Shown piece after piece: positions 33,027 through 41,710 of a stretch of DNA of 64,000 nt. Numbering within the stretch: position 1 is the first letter of the stretch; every line of letters begins with the position of its first letter. This DNA is from VRUE01 sp963702035 (GTDB taxonomy: Bacteria; Actinomycetota; Thermoleophilia; Solirubrobacterales; 70-9): contig OY969700.1 in NCBI GenBank assembly GCA_963702035.1, forward strand, positions 2,108,001-2,172,000, in the 5' to 3' direction. A program made the translations under genes and the position numbers. The notes under the pieces are model-generated. The model worked only from the letters and a program-made list of their open reading frames with translations, did no database searches and was not told the DNA's origin.

Positions 33027-34610
33027 TCAGTGGCGTAGGACGGCGGTCGCCGTCCAGATCGGGCCGCCGGGTCGGGGCCTGACGCGGATGCGTAGCGCCG
33101 AGCGGCTCGCTCCGCTTGGTAGGGCCGCTCGGCCGGCGCGGTCGAGGTGCAGCGGCGTCCACTTCCCGCGGCCGTCGAGCAGCACCCAGATCGCCTGCGG
33201 GCGCGGCCCCCTGACCCGCAGCCGAACCCAGTCCCCACGCAGTCTCAGAATCACGTCGTGGCGCGGATCGCGGCGGATCAGCAGCGCACCGCCACGAGCT
33301 TTTTTGCCGCCGTGCGCCAGCAGCCGCCGCGTACAGGTCAACGCCTGGCCGATCCGCAGGCGTTCGTCGCCGAGCAGCGGCGCCAGGGGCAGCGCCCCGT
33401 GCGCGCCGCAGGTCAGGTGGAAGCCGCGTCGCACGACCACCGCGTCCTCCTTGTTCGGGACCGGCAGGTAGCCGCCGCGCGTCGGCAGGACCAGCCGCGT
33501 CAAGGGCAACCGCAGCGACAGGGGAGCGTGGACCACCGATGCGGTGGCGCCGCTCGCCACGTTGCAGAGCGGCCCCGAGGGCTGCGCTTCGCCGACGATT
33601 TCGACCACCTTGTCGGAGATCGCCTCGGTGTTGAGCAGCGATTCCTTGCTCAGGTACTTCATCGAGGCGCCGTGGACGACGGGGTAGGTGCCACCGACGC
33701 GGAAGTTGGGAATCGGCGGCGCCGGGATCGTGTGGCCGTCGATGTCCTTCGCGCTGCGGGCGAGCGCGCTCGCTTCGCCGACCAGGCCGTCGTCGGGAAC
33801 GTAGTAGGGGTAGGGGGCTTCCCCGCCGTCGCCGCCAACGAAGGTGCCGGCGATGCCGGTGACCGGGCACTTGCCGATCGTCTGGTGCGGGTTCCAGGTG
33901 GCGAGGAAGTCGTTGGTCAGCTCTTCGGTCGCGGTCTGGCCGATGTCGTCGATGATCGCTTCGACCGAGGTCCGCAGGGCGAGGCAGAGAAGCCGCAAGA
34001 GCTCGCTTTCGCTTTCGCACTTGGCGCCTTCGGTGTCGATCGCGAGGTCGGCGATGAACGAACCGGTGTGCGGCGTGCCAAGGGTGGTCAGGGAGAGGAT
34101 CGATACGCCCGTGTAAGTACCGTTCTGGGTGATCGCCGAGCGCGACCAGAGGCCACCGTCGGAGTGGCCGACCAGCTCGACCCGCTGGACCCCGTAGTTG
34201 TCGCGGAGGAAGGCCAGCAACCCGGCCAGCGCCGCGCCGTTGGCGTCCACCTCGCCGTTGGAGTCGATGTAGTCGGACTGGGGCGGGGGCGGGCCGTCGG
34301 GGTCACAGGGGGTGAGCCCGTTGCTGCCGCCCTGCCGAACCGGGGCGGTGAAGACTTTCTTCCCCGCCGCCTTCAGCGCCGCCGCGACCCCGGTCGGCGG
34401 GTCCCAGGCTTCCCCCTCCTTGCCATTGCAGGAAGGGTCCGGCGTCGTGAACGGGGTCTGGGTGTCGAACCCCGAGACGAGGACGACGGCTTCCGGATAT
34501 GACGGCGCGGCGGAGGCGGTTGACGCGATGGCGAGCGCGGCGGCAGCCACCGCGACGAACGCCAGGGCCGCGGCGGCGGGTCGTCCTGCGCTTCTTCTCG
34601 AACCGCTCAA
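33027..34610 (-). CDS. Secreted alpha/beta-hydrolase (lipase-like)
   Basis: 527 residues. Signal peptide (RRSAGRPAAAALAFVAVAAA, cleavage near TASAAPS). The first domain starts PEAVVLVSGFDTQTPF and has the nucleophile elbow VELVGHSDGGLWSRSA (Ser about residue 156) plus LTTLGTPHTGSF, typical of triacylglycerol lipase/PGAP1-like hydrolases. Residues from about 330 form a beta-rich C-terminal domain of unknown role with Arg-rich, positively charged strands. Acid and His of the triad are not assigned (candidate His in HTIPAPP or VVHGAS). It is monocistronic. Confidence 0.7.
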   Translation of the reverse strand: MSGSRRSAGRPAAAALAFVAVAAAALAIASTASAAPSYPEAVVLVSGFDTQTPFTTPDPSCNGKEGEAWDPPTGVAAALKAAGKKVFTAPVRQGGSNGLTPCDPDGPPPPQSDYIDSNGEVDANGAALAGLLAFLRDNYGVQRVELVGHSDGGLWSRSAITQNGTYTGVSILSLTTLGTPHTGSFIADLAIDTEGAKCESESELLRLLCLALRTSVEAIIDDIGQTATEELTNDFLATWNPHQTIGKCPVTGIAGTFVGGDGGEAPYPYYVPDDGLVGEASALARSAKDIDGHTIPAPPIPNFRVGGTYPVVHGASMKYLSKESLLNTEAISDKVVEIVGEAQPSGPLCNVASGATASVVHAPLSLRLPLTRLVLPTRGGYLPVPNKEDAVVVRRGFHLTCGAHGALPLAPLLGDERLRIGQALTCTRRLLAHGGKKARGGALLIRRDPRHDVILRLRGDWVRLRVRGPRPQAIWVLLDGRGKWTPLHLDRAGRAALPSGASRSALRIRVRPRPGGPIWTATAVLRH

Positions 34611-34734
34611 GAAGTGTGAGGGTAGCGGACCTCCGCGATGCCGGCGCGCCTCCGTCGGTGCCCGAGACGCTCACTTAGGTCAGAATCTTCAACCGATCTC
34701 TGTTCTCCAGGCAGGTCCCCAGAAAGGCGAGACG

Positions 34735-35577
34735 ATGGCGACGATCACCGAGCGCGAGGCAGGTCAGATCGAGGCGGCAAACGCGGGTGGCCGCACCCCG
34801 GTCGTGTTCATCCACGGGCTCTGGCTGCTGGCGAGCAGTTGGGAGCGTTGGGCGACCCTCTTCGAGGAGGCGGGCTACGCGCCGGTCGCCGCCGACTGGC
34901 CCGACGACCCGGCGACCGTCGAGAAGGCGCGGGCGAATCCCCAGGTCCTCGCCGGCAAGTCGGTCGGGCAGGTCGCCGACCACATGGCCGAGGTGATCGG
35001 CGCGCTCAACACGAAGCCCGCCGTGGTCGGCCACTCCTTCGGCGGGCTGATGACCCAGATCGTCGCCGGCCGCGGCCTCTCCGCCGCATCCGTCGCGGTC
35101 AACCCGGCGCCGTTCCGCGGCGTGCTGCCGCTGCCGCTCGCCGCGATCCGGGCGACTCTGCCGGCGCTGCGCAACCCGCTCAACCGCGGCCGCGCGATCG
35201 CCCTCACCCTCGACCAGTTCCGCTACGGCTGGGCCAACGCTCTCGATGCCGAGGAGGTCAAGCAGCTGCACGAGACCTACCACGTGGCGGCTCCCTGCCT
35301 ACCGATCTTCCAGGCGGCGATGGCGAACCTCAACCCCGGGACCGAGGCGAAGGTCGACAGCAAGAACCCCGAGCGGGGGCCGCTGCTGCTCTTCACCGGC
35401 GAAAAGGACCACAGCGTGCCGCCGGCGATGTCCAACGCCGCTTACAAGAAGCAGCAGCGCAACCCGGGGGTGACCGAGCTCGCCGAGATGCCCCACCGCG
35501 GCCACTCGCTGACCATCGACAACGGCTGGCGCGAGGTCGCCGAGCGCGCGCTGGAGTTCGTCAAGCGCTTTGCCTAG
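34735..35577 (+). CDS. Alpha/beta-hydrolase
   Basis: 280 residues from the ATG at 34735 (AAAGG upstream). Strand 3 and oxyanion hole VVFIHGLWLLASSWERW, nucleophile elbow KPAVVGHSFGGLMTQIVAG (Ser about residue 102), acid in LLLFTGEKDHSVPP and His in MPHRGHSLTID. All triad positions are present. This family (hydrolases with 'HGLWLLASSW') includes chloroperoxidase- and esterase-like enzymes; substrate unknown. Confidence 0.82.
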   Translation: MATITEREAGQIEAANAGGRTPVVFIHGLWLLASSWERWATLFEEAGYAPVAADWPDDPATVEKARANPQVLAGKSVGQVADHMAEVIGALNTKPAVVGHSFGGLMTQIVAGRGLSAASVAVNPAPFRGVLPLPLAAIRATLPALRNPLNRGRAIALTLDQFRYGWANALDAEEVKQLHETYHVAAPCLPIFQAAMANLNPGTEAKVDSKNPERGPLLLFTGEKDHSVPPAMSNAAYKKQQRNPGVTELAEMPHRGHSLTIDNGWREVAERALEFVKRFA

Positions 35578-35611
35578 ATAATCAACATTACTTGAGTATC
35601 CTTGGTGGCCG

Positions 35612-36199
35612 ATGGCGGTCACCTTCATCACCCTTGGGCCGACCGGGACCTGTCACGAGCGGGCGGTCGAACGCTACGCGGAGTTCCAGGGGATCGAGGA
35701 CTACGGAATCGAGCTGATCGTCAACTTCTTCGTCGGCCTGGAGATGCTGCGCGAGACCCCCGGCGCCTTCCTCGTCCAGTGCAGCGCCCACCCGAAGGTG
35801 CATGAGATCACCGAGAAGTACTGGACCGAGGTCTGGGTGGTCGACACCTTCATCTACCCGACCAAGCACCTGGTCCTGCTCAGCCGCAGGGAGGTCGAGC
35901 GGCCGCGCTCGCTGGGGATCGTCCCCGCGACCAAGGGCTACGTCGACCTCTCGCGGTGGGAGGAGGTGATCGACGTCGCCTCCAAGCCGATCGTCGCCGA
36001 CGAGCTGCTCGCCGGTCGCTACGACTCCGGCCTGACCCACATGGAGCACGTCACCGAGCACGCCGACGAGCTGCGGCTCGATCTCGACATCGGCGAAATC
36101 GACACCACCTGGGTCGTCTACGGGAAGCAAAAGCGCTTCGCCGGCGAGGTGATCGGCATTCCCTCGGCGGAGCTCTTTCTCCAGGCCCAGTTGGTGTAG
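35612..36199 (+). CDS. Prephenate decarboxylase/dehydratase-like protein (BacA of bacilysin synthesis type)
   Basis: 195 residues. The opening VTFITLGPTGTCHERAVERY resembles the TLGPxGTxxxxA opening of prephenate dehydratases and of BacA/AerD prephenate decarboxylases. The rest keeps the periplasmic-binding-protein-like halves: VNFFVGLEMLRETPGAFLVQ, and GRYDSGLTHMEHVTEHADEL, analogous to the ITN/ALTN region. There is no ACT domain, as in BacA. Neighbours are not other bacilysin genes. The last Val codon is followed by a TAG supplied by the MITE-like repeat that starts at 36197. Confidence 0.5.
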   Translation: MAVTFITLGPTGTCHERAVERYAEFQGIEDYGIELIVNFFVGLEMLRETPGAFLVQCSAHPKVHEITEKYWTEVWVVDTFIYPTKHLVLLSRREVERPRSLGIVPATKGYVDLSRWEEVIDVASKPIVADELLAGRYDSGLTHMEHVTEHADELRLDLDIGEIDTTWVVYGKQKRFAGEVIGIPSAELFLQAQLV

Positions 36200-36314
36200 G
36201 GGCTATCCCGGTAGGGGTTCCACTTAACTTTTTCGGTGTATTGCTGGTGGGCTGACGCCCGTAGCCCGCACCGAAAAAGTACAAGACGTTTCACCCCTAC
36301 CGGGATAGTCCCTA
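36197..36314. repeat. 118-bp MITE-like compound inverted repeat
   Basis: The left arm 36197-36218 and right arm 36293-36314 are 22-bp inverted repeats, identical but for one G/A change (a G-T pair); both begin with TA. Internal 12-bp arms, ACTTTTTCGGTG (36227-36238) and CACCGAAAAAGT (36269-36280), are a perfect second pair. Between them a small GGGC-TGAC-GCCC hairpin closes the loop. TA-bounded ends and no coding capacity suggest a miniature element of IS630/mariner type; an RNA regulatory hairpin is the alternative. It covers the stop codon of the BacA-like gene and ends 12 bp before the next start. Confidence 0.65.
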
Positions 36315-36325
36315 AGCTCCCGGCC

Positions 36326-37087
36326 ATGACGGTGGCCGTGATCGGTGGGACGGGAGTGCTTGGGAAGCTGGTGGTTGGTGAGCTGAGCGCGCAGGGAGAC
36401 GAGGTGGTGGCGCTGAGCCGCGGGGCGCCGCGTGAGCTGCCGGAGGGAGCATCGCACCGCAGTGTCGACCTGACCGGCGGCGCGGAGCTGGAGGACGCGC
36501 TTGCTGGGGTCGAGGTGGTGGTCGATTGCTCGAACGAGAGCCCGCGCGGGGCGGGGCCCGTGCTCGTCGAGGGGACGAAGCGGCTGCTGCGGGCGGGCGC
36601 GGACGCCGGCGTCCGCCATTACGTCGGCATCTCCATCGTCGGCTGCGACCGGGTGCCGATGCCCTATTACAAGGTCAAGGTCGAACAGGAGGAGCTGATC
36701 GCGGCCGATGAGGTGCCCTGCAGCCTGCTGCGCGCGACGCAGTTCCACACGCTGGTCGCATGGTTCTTCGCCCAGACCGCCCGCTGGCGCATCGTGCCGA
36801 CCGGCAACGCCCGCCTGCAGCCGATCGACCCGCTCGTCGTCGCCCGGCGCTTGGCGGATGCGGCGCACGCCGACCCCGCCGGCCGCCTCCCCGACATCGC
36901 CGGCCCCGAGGTCCGCACCCTCACCGAGCTGGCAAGGACCTGGCGAGCGGCGCGCGGCGAGCGGCTGTTTCCGCTGCGCATCCCGACGGTCGGCAAGATC
37001 GGCCGGCCGATCGGCGAAGCGGCTCTGTGCGACCCCGGCGCCGCCAGCGGCGGCCCGACCTTCGAGCAGTGGCTCGCCCGTGGCTGA
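36326..37087 (+). CDS. NAD(P)-binding NmrA/SDR-like protein
   Basis: 253 residues from the ATG at 36326. The Rossmann motif is VAVIGGTGVLGKLVVGELSA at the start; VVDCSNE, RHYVGISIVGCDRVPMPYYK (with YYKVK like the SDR Y-x-x-x-K) and SLLRATQFHTLVAWFF follow. This pattern belongs to atypical, extended SDRs of the NmrA kind, which sense redox state or act on quinones. Stop overlaps the next gene by 8 bp. Confidence 0.78.
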   Translation: MTVAVIGGTGVLGKLVVGELSAQGDEVVALSRGAPRELPEGASHRSVDLTGGAELEDALAGVEVVVDCSNESPRGAGPVLVEGTKRLLRAGADAGVRHYVGISIVGCDRVPMPYYKVKVEQEELIAADEVPCSLLRATQFHTLVAWFFAQTARWRIVPTGNARLQPIDPLVVARRLADAAHADPAGRLPDIAGPEVRTLTELARTWRAARGERLFPLRIPTVGKIGRPIGEAALCDPGAASGGPTFEQWLARG

Positions 37088-37535
37088 GCGGACCGCCGAC
37101 GGAGGCGCGGCAGGGGGGAGTGTCGGCGCGCCGCCGATGCGCTCCCCAGGTGCCGCGCGAATCGCCCTGGCCGTTCTCGCCCTCTCCGCGCTTTCCGTCG
37201 GCCTGCCGGCGACCCTTGCCCCGCACGCCTTCTACGCCGACTTCCCCTTCCTCGCCCACTGGGTCGACCGCATCCCCCCCTACAACGAGCACTTGGTCAC
37301 CGATGTCGGCGGCCTCTACCTCGGCTTCGGCGCGATGTTCGCCTGGGCGGCCTGGAGGCCCCATCCGGCGCTGGTCCGCCCCCTCTGCGCCGCCTGGCTG
37401 CTCGCCGCCGCCCTCCACCTCGGCTTCCACGCCACCCACCTCGACAACTTCGACACCGCCGACGCGGTGGCCGAGCTCACCTCCCTCGCCTTCCTGCTGG
37501 TCCCACCGCCGCTGGCGATCTGGGCGGTTACTTAG
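37080..37535 (+). CDS. Small four-helix membrane protein
   Basis: 151 residues from the GTG at 37080, which overlaps the SDR-like gene. Four hydrophobic segments: IALAVLALSALSVGLPATLA, LYLGFGAMFAWAAW, LVRPLCAAWLLAAALHLGFH and LTSLAFLLVPPPLAIW. Between helices 1 and 2 is the conserved PHAFYADFPFL...YNEHLVTDVGGLYLG. Similar proteins occur in actinobacteria beside oxidoreductases; role unknown. Confidence 0.65.
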   Translation: MAERTADGGAAGGSVGAPPMRSPGAARIALAVLALSALSVGLPATLAPHAFYADFPFLAHWVDRIPPYNEHLVTDVGGLYLGFGAMFAWAAWRPHPALVRPLCAAWLLAAALHLGFHATHLDNFDTADAVAELTSLAFLLVPPPLAIWAVT

Positions 37536-37547
37536 GCTCAGTCCCTC

Positions 37548-38801
37548 TCAACCGGCGGCGAGCACGCGGGCCGCCTCGGCCTGCTCATGCTCGAAGGCCG
37601 GGGCCATGCGCTCGATCTCGGCGCGCTCAAGGCCCGCTCGCTTCGCCACGGAGCGCCACCCCCCCGTCGCCGCCGCGACCTCGCTGATCGCACTGCGCGC
37701 TTCGGTCGACCCGAGGCGAAAGTGCTCGGCGACTTCGATGAGGACATCGAGGCGCGCCGCATCGGTGTCGTAATCGATCGACGTGCTCAGCCGTCTCGGG
37801 CCGGGTTCCGGATCGGGATTGAGATCGAAGGCCGGCGAGAGGGACCAGCCCGCGGTGCTGGTGCGGAGGAATCCGTGATTGCGCAGGTGGTCATCGGTGT
37901 TGGAGATCAGCACGGAGAAGGCGATGCGGCGCCATAGCTGCGCCAGCTCCTCGCCGGCATCGGCCGAGTGGGTTTCGACCGCGTCGGCGATATCGAGGTA
38001 GCAGCCCGAATCTCCGTCGGTGGCTTCCAGCATCGTCATCGCGCTGGTGTAGCCGAGCCGGGTCTCGCCGCGCCGGTCGAAGCGATCGACGATCAGCACC
38101 GCCTTGCCGTCGATCTCGTGGAGCGCCGAGTCGGCGACCACGACACCCGCCGCGCGAGCCAGCGTGAGCGCTACGGACTCCCAACGCATCACGTCCCAGT
38201 CGTCTGCCGGGCTGGGGAACTTGGCGATCGCCAGTCGGCCTTCGCTGTCGATGACATGCGCCTTGGGACGGGCGCCGCCCAGCGAGCTTCCGCCGCGCAG
38301 CAGCCTGCGCAGCTCCTCCTCGCTCGCTTCGTCGCGCTCCATCCGCTCGGCGGCGCCGAGCAGGGTTGGGAGCTGAATCAGATCCGGGACCCCGCCACGC
38401 TCGTCCGCCAGGTAGAGGGCGCTCTCGGGATCGCGAAAGCGCAGGGCACCCTGGCGAAGATCGTCGCGGACGCCGAGCAGATAGTCGACCTCACCAAAGC
38501 TCTTCTCGGCCGTTTCCTCGCGCCCGGCCCGCTGGCGCTCGGTTCGCTGGATCAGCCTGCGGCCCCAGCGATCGGGCGCGCAATCCGAGAAGGCACCGAA
38601 AGTCGCCCGCCCCTCCGGGGTCTGCTGGGGACCGTCGAGAAGCGGCAGCATCGGATCCAGCTCGTAGGCCTCCTCACGGGCGAGATAGTCGGGCGAGTAG
38701 CCGAAGGTCGCCGACTCCCTGTTCCGGCGCCGGTGGGACCAGAGGCGTCCGGCGAGCAGATCTTCGCCGCCGATCTGGACGATGACGTCTGCCTCAGGCA
38801 T
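37548..38801 (-). CDS. hipA: HipA-type serine/threonine protein kinase toxin
   Basis: 417 residues from the ATG at 38801, overlapping the hipB stop by 8 bp. N-terminal HipA domain with SATFGYSPDYLA and FGAFSDCAPDRWGRRLI. The kinase part has the Gly-rich loop GGSSLGGARPKAHV, IAKFPS (Lys), catalytic loop ISNTDDHLRNHGFL and SPAFDLNPDPE (D-F-D-like). HipA kinases phosphorylate aminoacyl-tRNA synthetases and induce dormancy until neutralised by HipB. Length is normal (about 410-440). The autophosphorylation Ser is likely in SSLGG. Confidence 0.87.
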   Translation of the reverse strand: MPEADVIVQIGGEDLLAGRLWSHRRRNRESATFGYSPDYLAREEAYELDPMLPLLDGPQQTPEGRATFGAFSDCAPDRWGRRLIQRTERQRAGREETAEKSFGEVDYLLGVRDDLRQGALRFRDPESALYLADERGGVPDLIQLPTLLGAAERMERDEASEEELRRLLRGGSSLGGARPKAHVIDSEGRLAIAKFPSPADDWDVMRWESVALTLARAAGVVVADSALHEIDGKAVLIVDRFDRRGETRLGYTSAMTMLEATDGDSGCYLDIADAVETHSADAGEELAQLWRRIAFSVLISNTDDHLRNHGFLRTSTAGWSLSPAFDLNPDPEPGPRRLSTSIDYDTDAARLDVLIEVAEHFRLGSTEARSAISEVAAATGGWRSVAKRAGLERAEIERMAPAFEHEQAEAARVLAAG

Positions 38802-39144
38802 CGCCGGGTCCTTCCAGCCCACGAGGACGGACGCGTCGCGGCAGCTGCTGCTCGGAGCGCAGCCGGCCGACGTCGCTCGCATAGGGGTCGAGAGCGGCGG
38901 AGACGCTGCTCAGGATCCCGAGGCCACGAAGAACCCGCAGCAGGTTCTCGGTGCTCACTCCTCCGTCGCCCCCCTCGAGGCGGGTCAGGGTGTCGCGCGA
39001 TACGCCTGCCCGGTCTGCCAGCTGGACCTGCGTCAAGCCGCGCAACCGGCGCCAGACGGCGACGTCGTCAGCGACCTCACGCAGCGCCCGGCGAACCGCG
39101 GGCGGCGCCTTAACCCCTCCTTCCCTTTTATTTTTAGATGGCAT
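38794..39144 (-). CDS. hipB: HipB-like XRE antitoxin
   Basis: 116 residues. HTH at about 25-85: VWRRLRGLTQVQLADRAGVS, RDTLTRLEGGDGGVSTENLL. The C-terminal 30 residues (LRSEQQLPRRVRPRGLEGPG) are disordered, as expected for the tail. Directly upstream of hipA with an 8-bp overlap. A TATTAT box lies 9 bases before the ATG at 39144, and a palindrome at 39163-39178 is the likely HipB site. Confidence 0.83.
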   Translation of the reverse strand: MPSKNKREGGVKAPPAVRRALREVADDVAVWRRLRGLTQVQLADRAGVSRDTLTRLEGGDGGVSTENLLRVLRGLGILSSVSAALDPYASDVGRLRSEQQLPRRVRPRGLEGPGDA

Positions 39145-39162
39145 ACATCAGTCATAATAGCT

Positions 39163-39178
39163 TATATCGCCTGATATA
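39163..39178. promoter_or_regulatory. Candidate HipB operator
   Basis: TATATC-GCCT-GATATA, a perfect 6-bp inverted repeat 18 bp upstream of the hipB start codon and just above its -10-like box. HipB proteins bind such short palindromes to autoregulate hipBA. Confidence 0.55.
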
Positions 39179-39317
39179 CCGGGCGGTACTGTTAACTATC
39201 TGAACATCGGGTGGACGCCCGCCGCCTCGCGTGCCGGGCTCGGCCTCGGTCGGCTTCCTGCCGATCGCCGTACCTCGGTAGCTTCAGCACTCAATTGCGA
39301 ACCTGGGGGAAGCGGCG

Positions 39318-40062
39318 ATGAACGACAACCGAGAGCAGGCCGGGATCGAAGTCGAAGGTCTGGTCCGCGAGTTCAAGAACGGGCCGCGCGCCGTCGACGG
39401 GATCGACCTGCGCGTCGCCCCCGGCGAGATCTACGGCTTCCTCGGCCCGAACGGGGCCGGCAAGTTCGACCACCGTGCTGATGCTGACGACGCTGCTGCC
39501 GCCGACCGCGGGCACGGCACGCGTCGCCGGCTTCGACATCGCCCGCGACTTCGAGACCGGCTTCGCCCGCCGCTACCTGCTGGCGGCGCGCGACCGGCGC
39601 GGGATCGTCATCGGCTACATGATGGCGGCGCTCGTGCGGGCGCTGATCACCTGGACGATCCTGACCGCGGTGGCGCTGGTCGCCGGGATGGAGGTCGGTG
39701 GCAGCGCCGCGGAAATCTTCGGCCTCTACGGCCTCGCCGTCCTCGTCAACCTGGCGGCGACGCTGTGGGCGGCCGGCGTGGCGATGCGGGTGCGCTCGAT
39801 CCAGGGCGGGCCGCTGATGCAGTTCCCCACCTTCCTCATCCTCTTCCTCGCCCCCGTCTACGTGCCGCTCAGCCTGCTCAGCGGCTGGATCCACGCGGTC
39901 GCCTCGGTCAACCCGGTCACCGCCCTGCTCGAGGCAGGGCGCGGCTTCATCTCCGGCGACGCGACCCAGGTCGCCCTGGCCTTCGCGCTCGCCGTCGTGC
40001 TGCCGGTCCTCTTCGCGCTCTGGGCCCGCGGCGGCCTCAAGCGAGCCGAAGCCGCCGGCTGA
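39318..40062 (+). pseudogene. Collapsed ABC transporter: frameshifted ATPase fused to a truncated permease
   Basis: Frame 1 starts MNDNREQAGIEVEGLVREFK and reaches Walker A as GFLGPNGAGKFDHR. Deleting one T (39465/39466) gives GPNGAGKSTTVLMLTTLLPP and TAGTARVAGFDIARDFE, the normal ATPase start. There the ATPase ends: the next residues (TGFARRYLLAARDRRGIVIG) already belong to an ABC-2 permease, which runs to 40062 with helices such as ALITWTILTAVALVAGM. So a deletion removed the ATPase body and the permease N-terminus, and Walker A is frameshifted. Not functional. Confidence 0.78.
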
Positions 40063-40091
40063 ACAGCGCGGCGCCCCTTCCACAGGAGCCT

Positions 40092-40130
40092 GGGATGCAT
40101 CGAACCCCTATTTGGGGTCCGATGCATCCC
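40092..40130. terminator. Strong hairpin between convergent genes
   Basis: GGGATGCATCGAACCCC (40092-40108) pairs with GGGGTCCGATGCATCCC (40114-40130) with one mismatch, around a five-base loop TATTT. A 17-bp stem between the ABC pseudogene and the MFS gene is a good bidirectional terminator, although it lacks a T tract. Confidence 0.6.
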
Positions 40131-40148
40131 GGACCCTGATTCGGAGTC

Positions 40149-41645
40149 CTATCCCGCCTCCGAGTAAGCCGGCTCGCCGCCGGCGCCGTGCTCTTCCTCC
40201 CCCGCCATACCCTCGGCCATCGCCGCCGGGTCGGGCATCGGTTCGGAACGCAGCACGAAGATCGCTATCGCCAGGGCGGCCGCGACCATCCCGGCACCGA
40301 CCAGGTAGGCCAGGTGGAAGCCCGAGTTGAGCGCCGCCGCGTGGGCCGTTCCCCCGTCTTGCAACGAGCTCGTGCGCTCCGCCGCCAGCGTCGCGAGCAC
40401 GGCGAGGCCGATCGCGCCGCCGACCTGGGCGCTGGTGTTGACCACGCCCGAGGCGAGACCGGCGTCTTCGGGCGTCGCCCCCGACATCGCCAGGGTCATC
40501 AGCGAGGGGAAGGAGATCCCGATCCCGACGCCGATCAGCAACATCGGCGCCAGCAGGTCGGCGAGGTAGTCGCCGTCCACCGGCGTGCGGGCCAGGGCCA
40601 ACAGGGCGAGGGCGACCAGCACCATTCCGGGGATCAACATCCGGCGCGGGCCGAAGCGCATGATCAGCTTTTCCGAGTAGCCGAGCGAGAGCGTCCCCAT
40701 GACCAGCGTCGCCGGCAGGAAGGCGAGCCCGACCTGCAGCGGGTCGTAGCCGAGCACCTGCTGCATATAGAGGGCGCCGAGGAAGAACATGCCGAACATG
40801 CCCGCGACGAGCAGCATCTGCAGGGCGTTGGCGCCGGAGACGTTGCGCGAGCGGAACAGCCGCAGCGGCATCAGCGGGTTGGCGATGCGCGCCTGGCGCA
40901 CGACGAAGGCCACCTCCAACGCCAGCGAGATCGCGCCGAGGACGAGCGTCTGCGCGGACCCCCAGCCCTTTTCCGAGATGCCGAGGATCGCGTAGACGCC
41001 GAGCATCAGGCCACCGGTTATCAGCGCCCCGCCGAGCAGGTCGGCGCCTTTGCCGAAGCCGATCCCGGGCCGGTCGGCGATCAGCCGGCGGGTCATGATC
41101 GCGGTCGCGATCCCGATCGGCAGGTTGATGAAGAAGATCCAGTGCCAGGCGATCGCCTGGGTCAGCACCCCGCCGACCAGCAGGCCGATCGTGCCGCCGG
41201 CCGAGGCGACGAAGCCGTAGACGCCGATCGCTTTCGCCTGCTCGCGCGGCTCGGGGAACATCGTCACGATCATGCCCAGGATTACGGCCGAGGTCAGCGC
41301 CCCGCCGATGCCCTGGACGAAGCGGGCGCCGATCAGCATCCCCTGGGTCTGCGAGACGCCGCAGAGCAGCGAGGCGCTGGTGAAGACGACAAGCCCGACG
41401 AGGAAGACGCGGCGCTGGCCGAGCAGGTCGCCGAGCCGGCCGGCGAGCAGCAGCAGGCCGCCGAAGGGGACCAGATAGGCGTTGACGACCCAGGCCAGGT
41501 TGCTCTGCGAGAAGCCGAGGTCGCCCTGAATCGAGGGCAGGGCGACGTTGACGATGGTGATGTCGAGAACGATCATCAGCATGCCCGCGCAGAGGACATA
41601 GAGGGCGAGCCAGCGGCCGTTGTCGTCGGTCTGTGAGTGGTTCAC
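40149..41645 (-). CDS. DHA2-family MFS drug exporter (EmrB/QacA type)
   Basis: 498 residues, GTG start, 14 predicted helices. Conserved MFS motifs: LDITIVNVALPSIQGDLGFS (motif D1), GRLGDLLGQRRVF (motif A), FVQGIGGALTSAVILGMI and GVYGFVASAGGTIGLLVGG (motif C). This is the proton-driven 14-TM multidrug exporter family. The C-terminus is Glu/Gly-rich (about 25 residues). No TetR regulator lies beside it; it is convergent with the ABC pseudogene. Confidence 0.87.
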   Translation of the reverse strand: MNHSQTDDNGRWLALYVLCAGMLMIVLDITIVNVALPSIQGDLGFSQSNLAWVVNAYLVPFGGLLLLAGRLGDLLGQRRVFLVGLVVFTSASLLCGVSQTQGMLIGARFVQGIGGALTSAVILGMIVTMFPEPREQAKAIGVYGFVASAGGTIGLLVGGVLTQAIAWHWIFFINLPIGIATAIMTRRLIADRPGIGFGKGADLLGGALITGGLMLGVYAILGISEKGWGSAQTLVLGAISLALEVAFVVRQARIANPLMPLRLFRSRNVSGANALQMLLVAGMFGMFFLGALYMQQVLGYDPLQVGLAFLPATLVMGTLSLGYSEKLIMRFGPRRMLIPGMVLVALALLALARTPVDGDYLADLLAPMLLIGVGIGISFPSLMTLAMSGATPEDAGLASGVVNTSAQVGGAIGLAVLATLAAERTSSLQDGGTAHAAALNSGFHLAYLVGAGMVAAALAIAIFVLRSEPMPDPAAMAEGMAGEEEHGAGGEPAYSEAG

Positions 41646-41710
41646 CCGACAAGTCTAGGCAGGCCGGGAAACGGGATTGTGTGATTTCGGTTCAGCCGTT
41701 GGCTGACATT

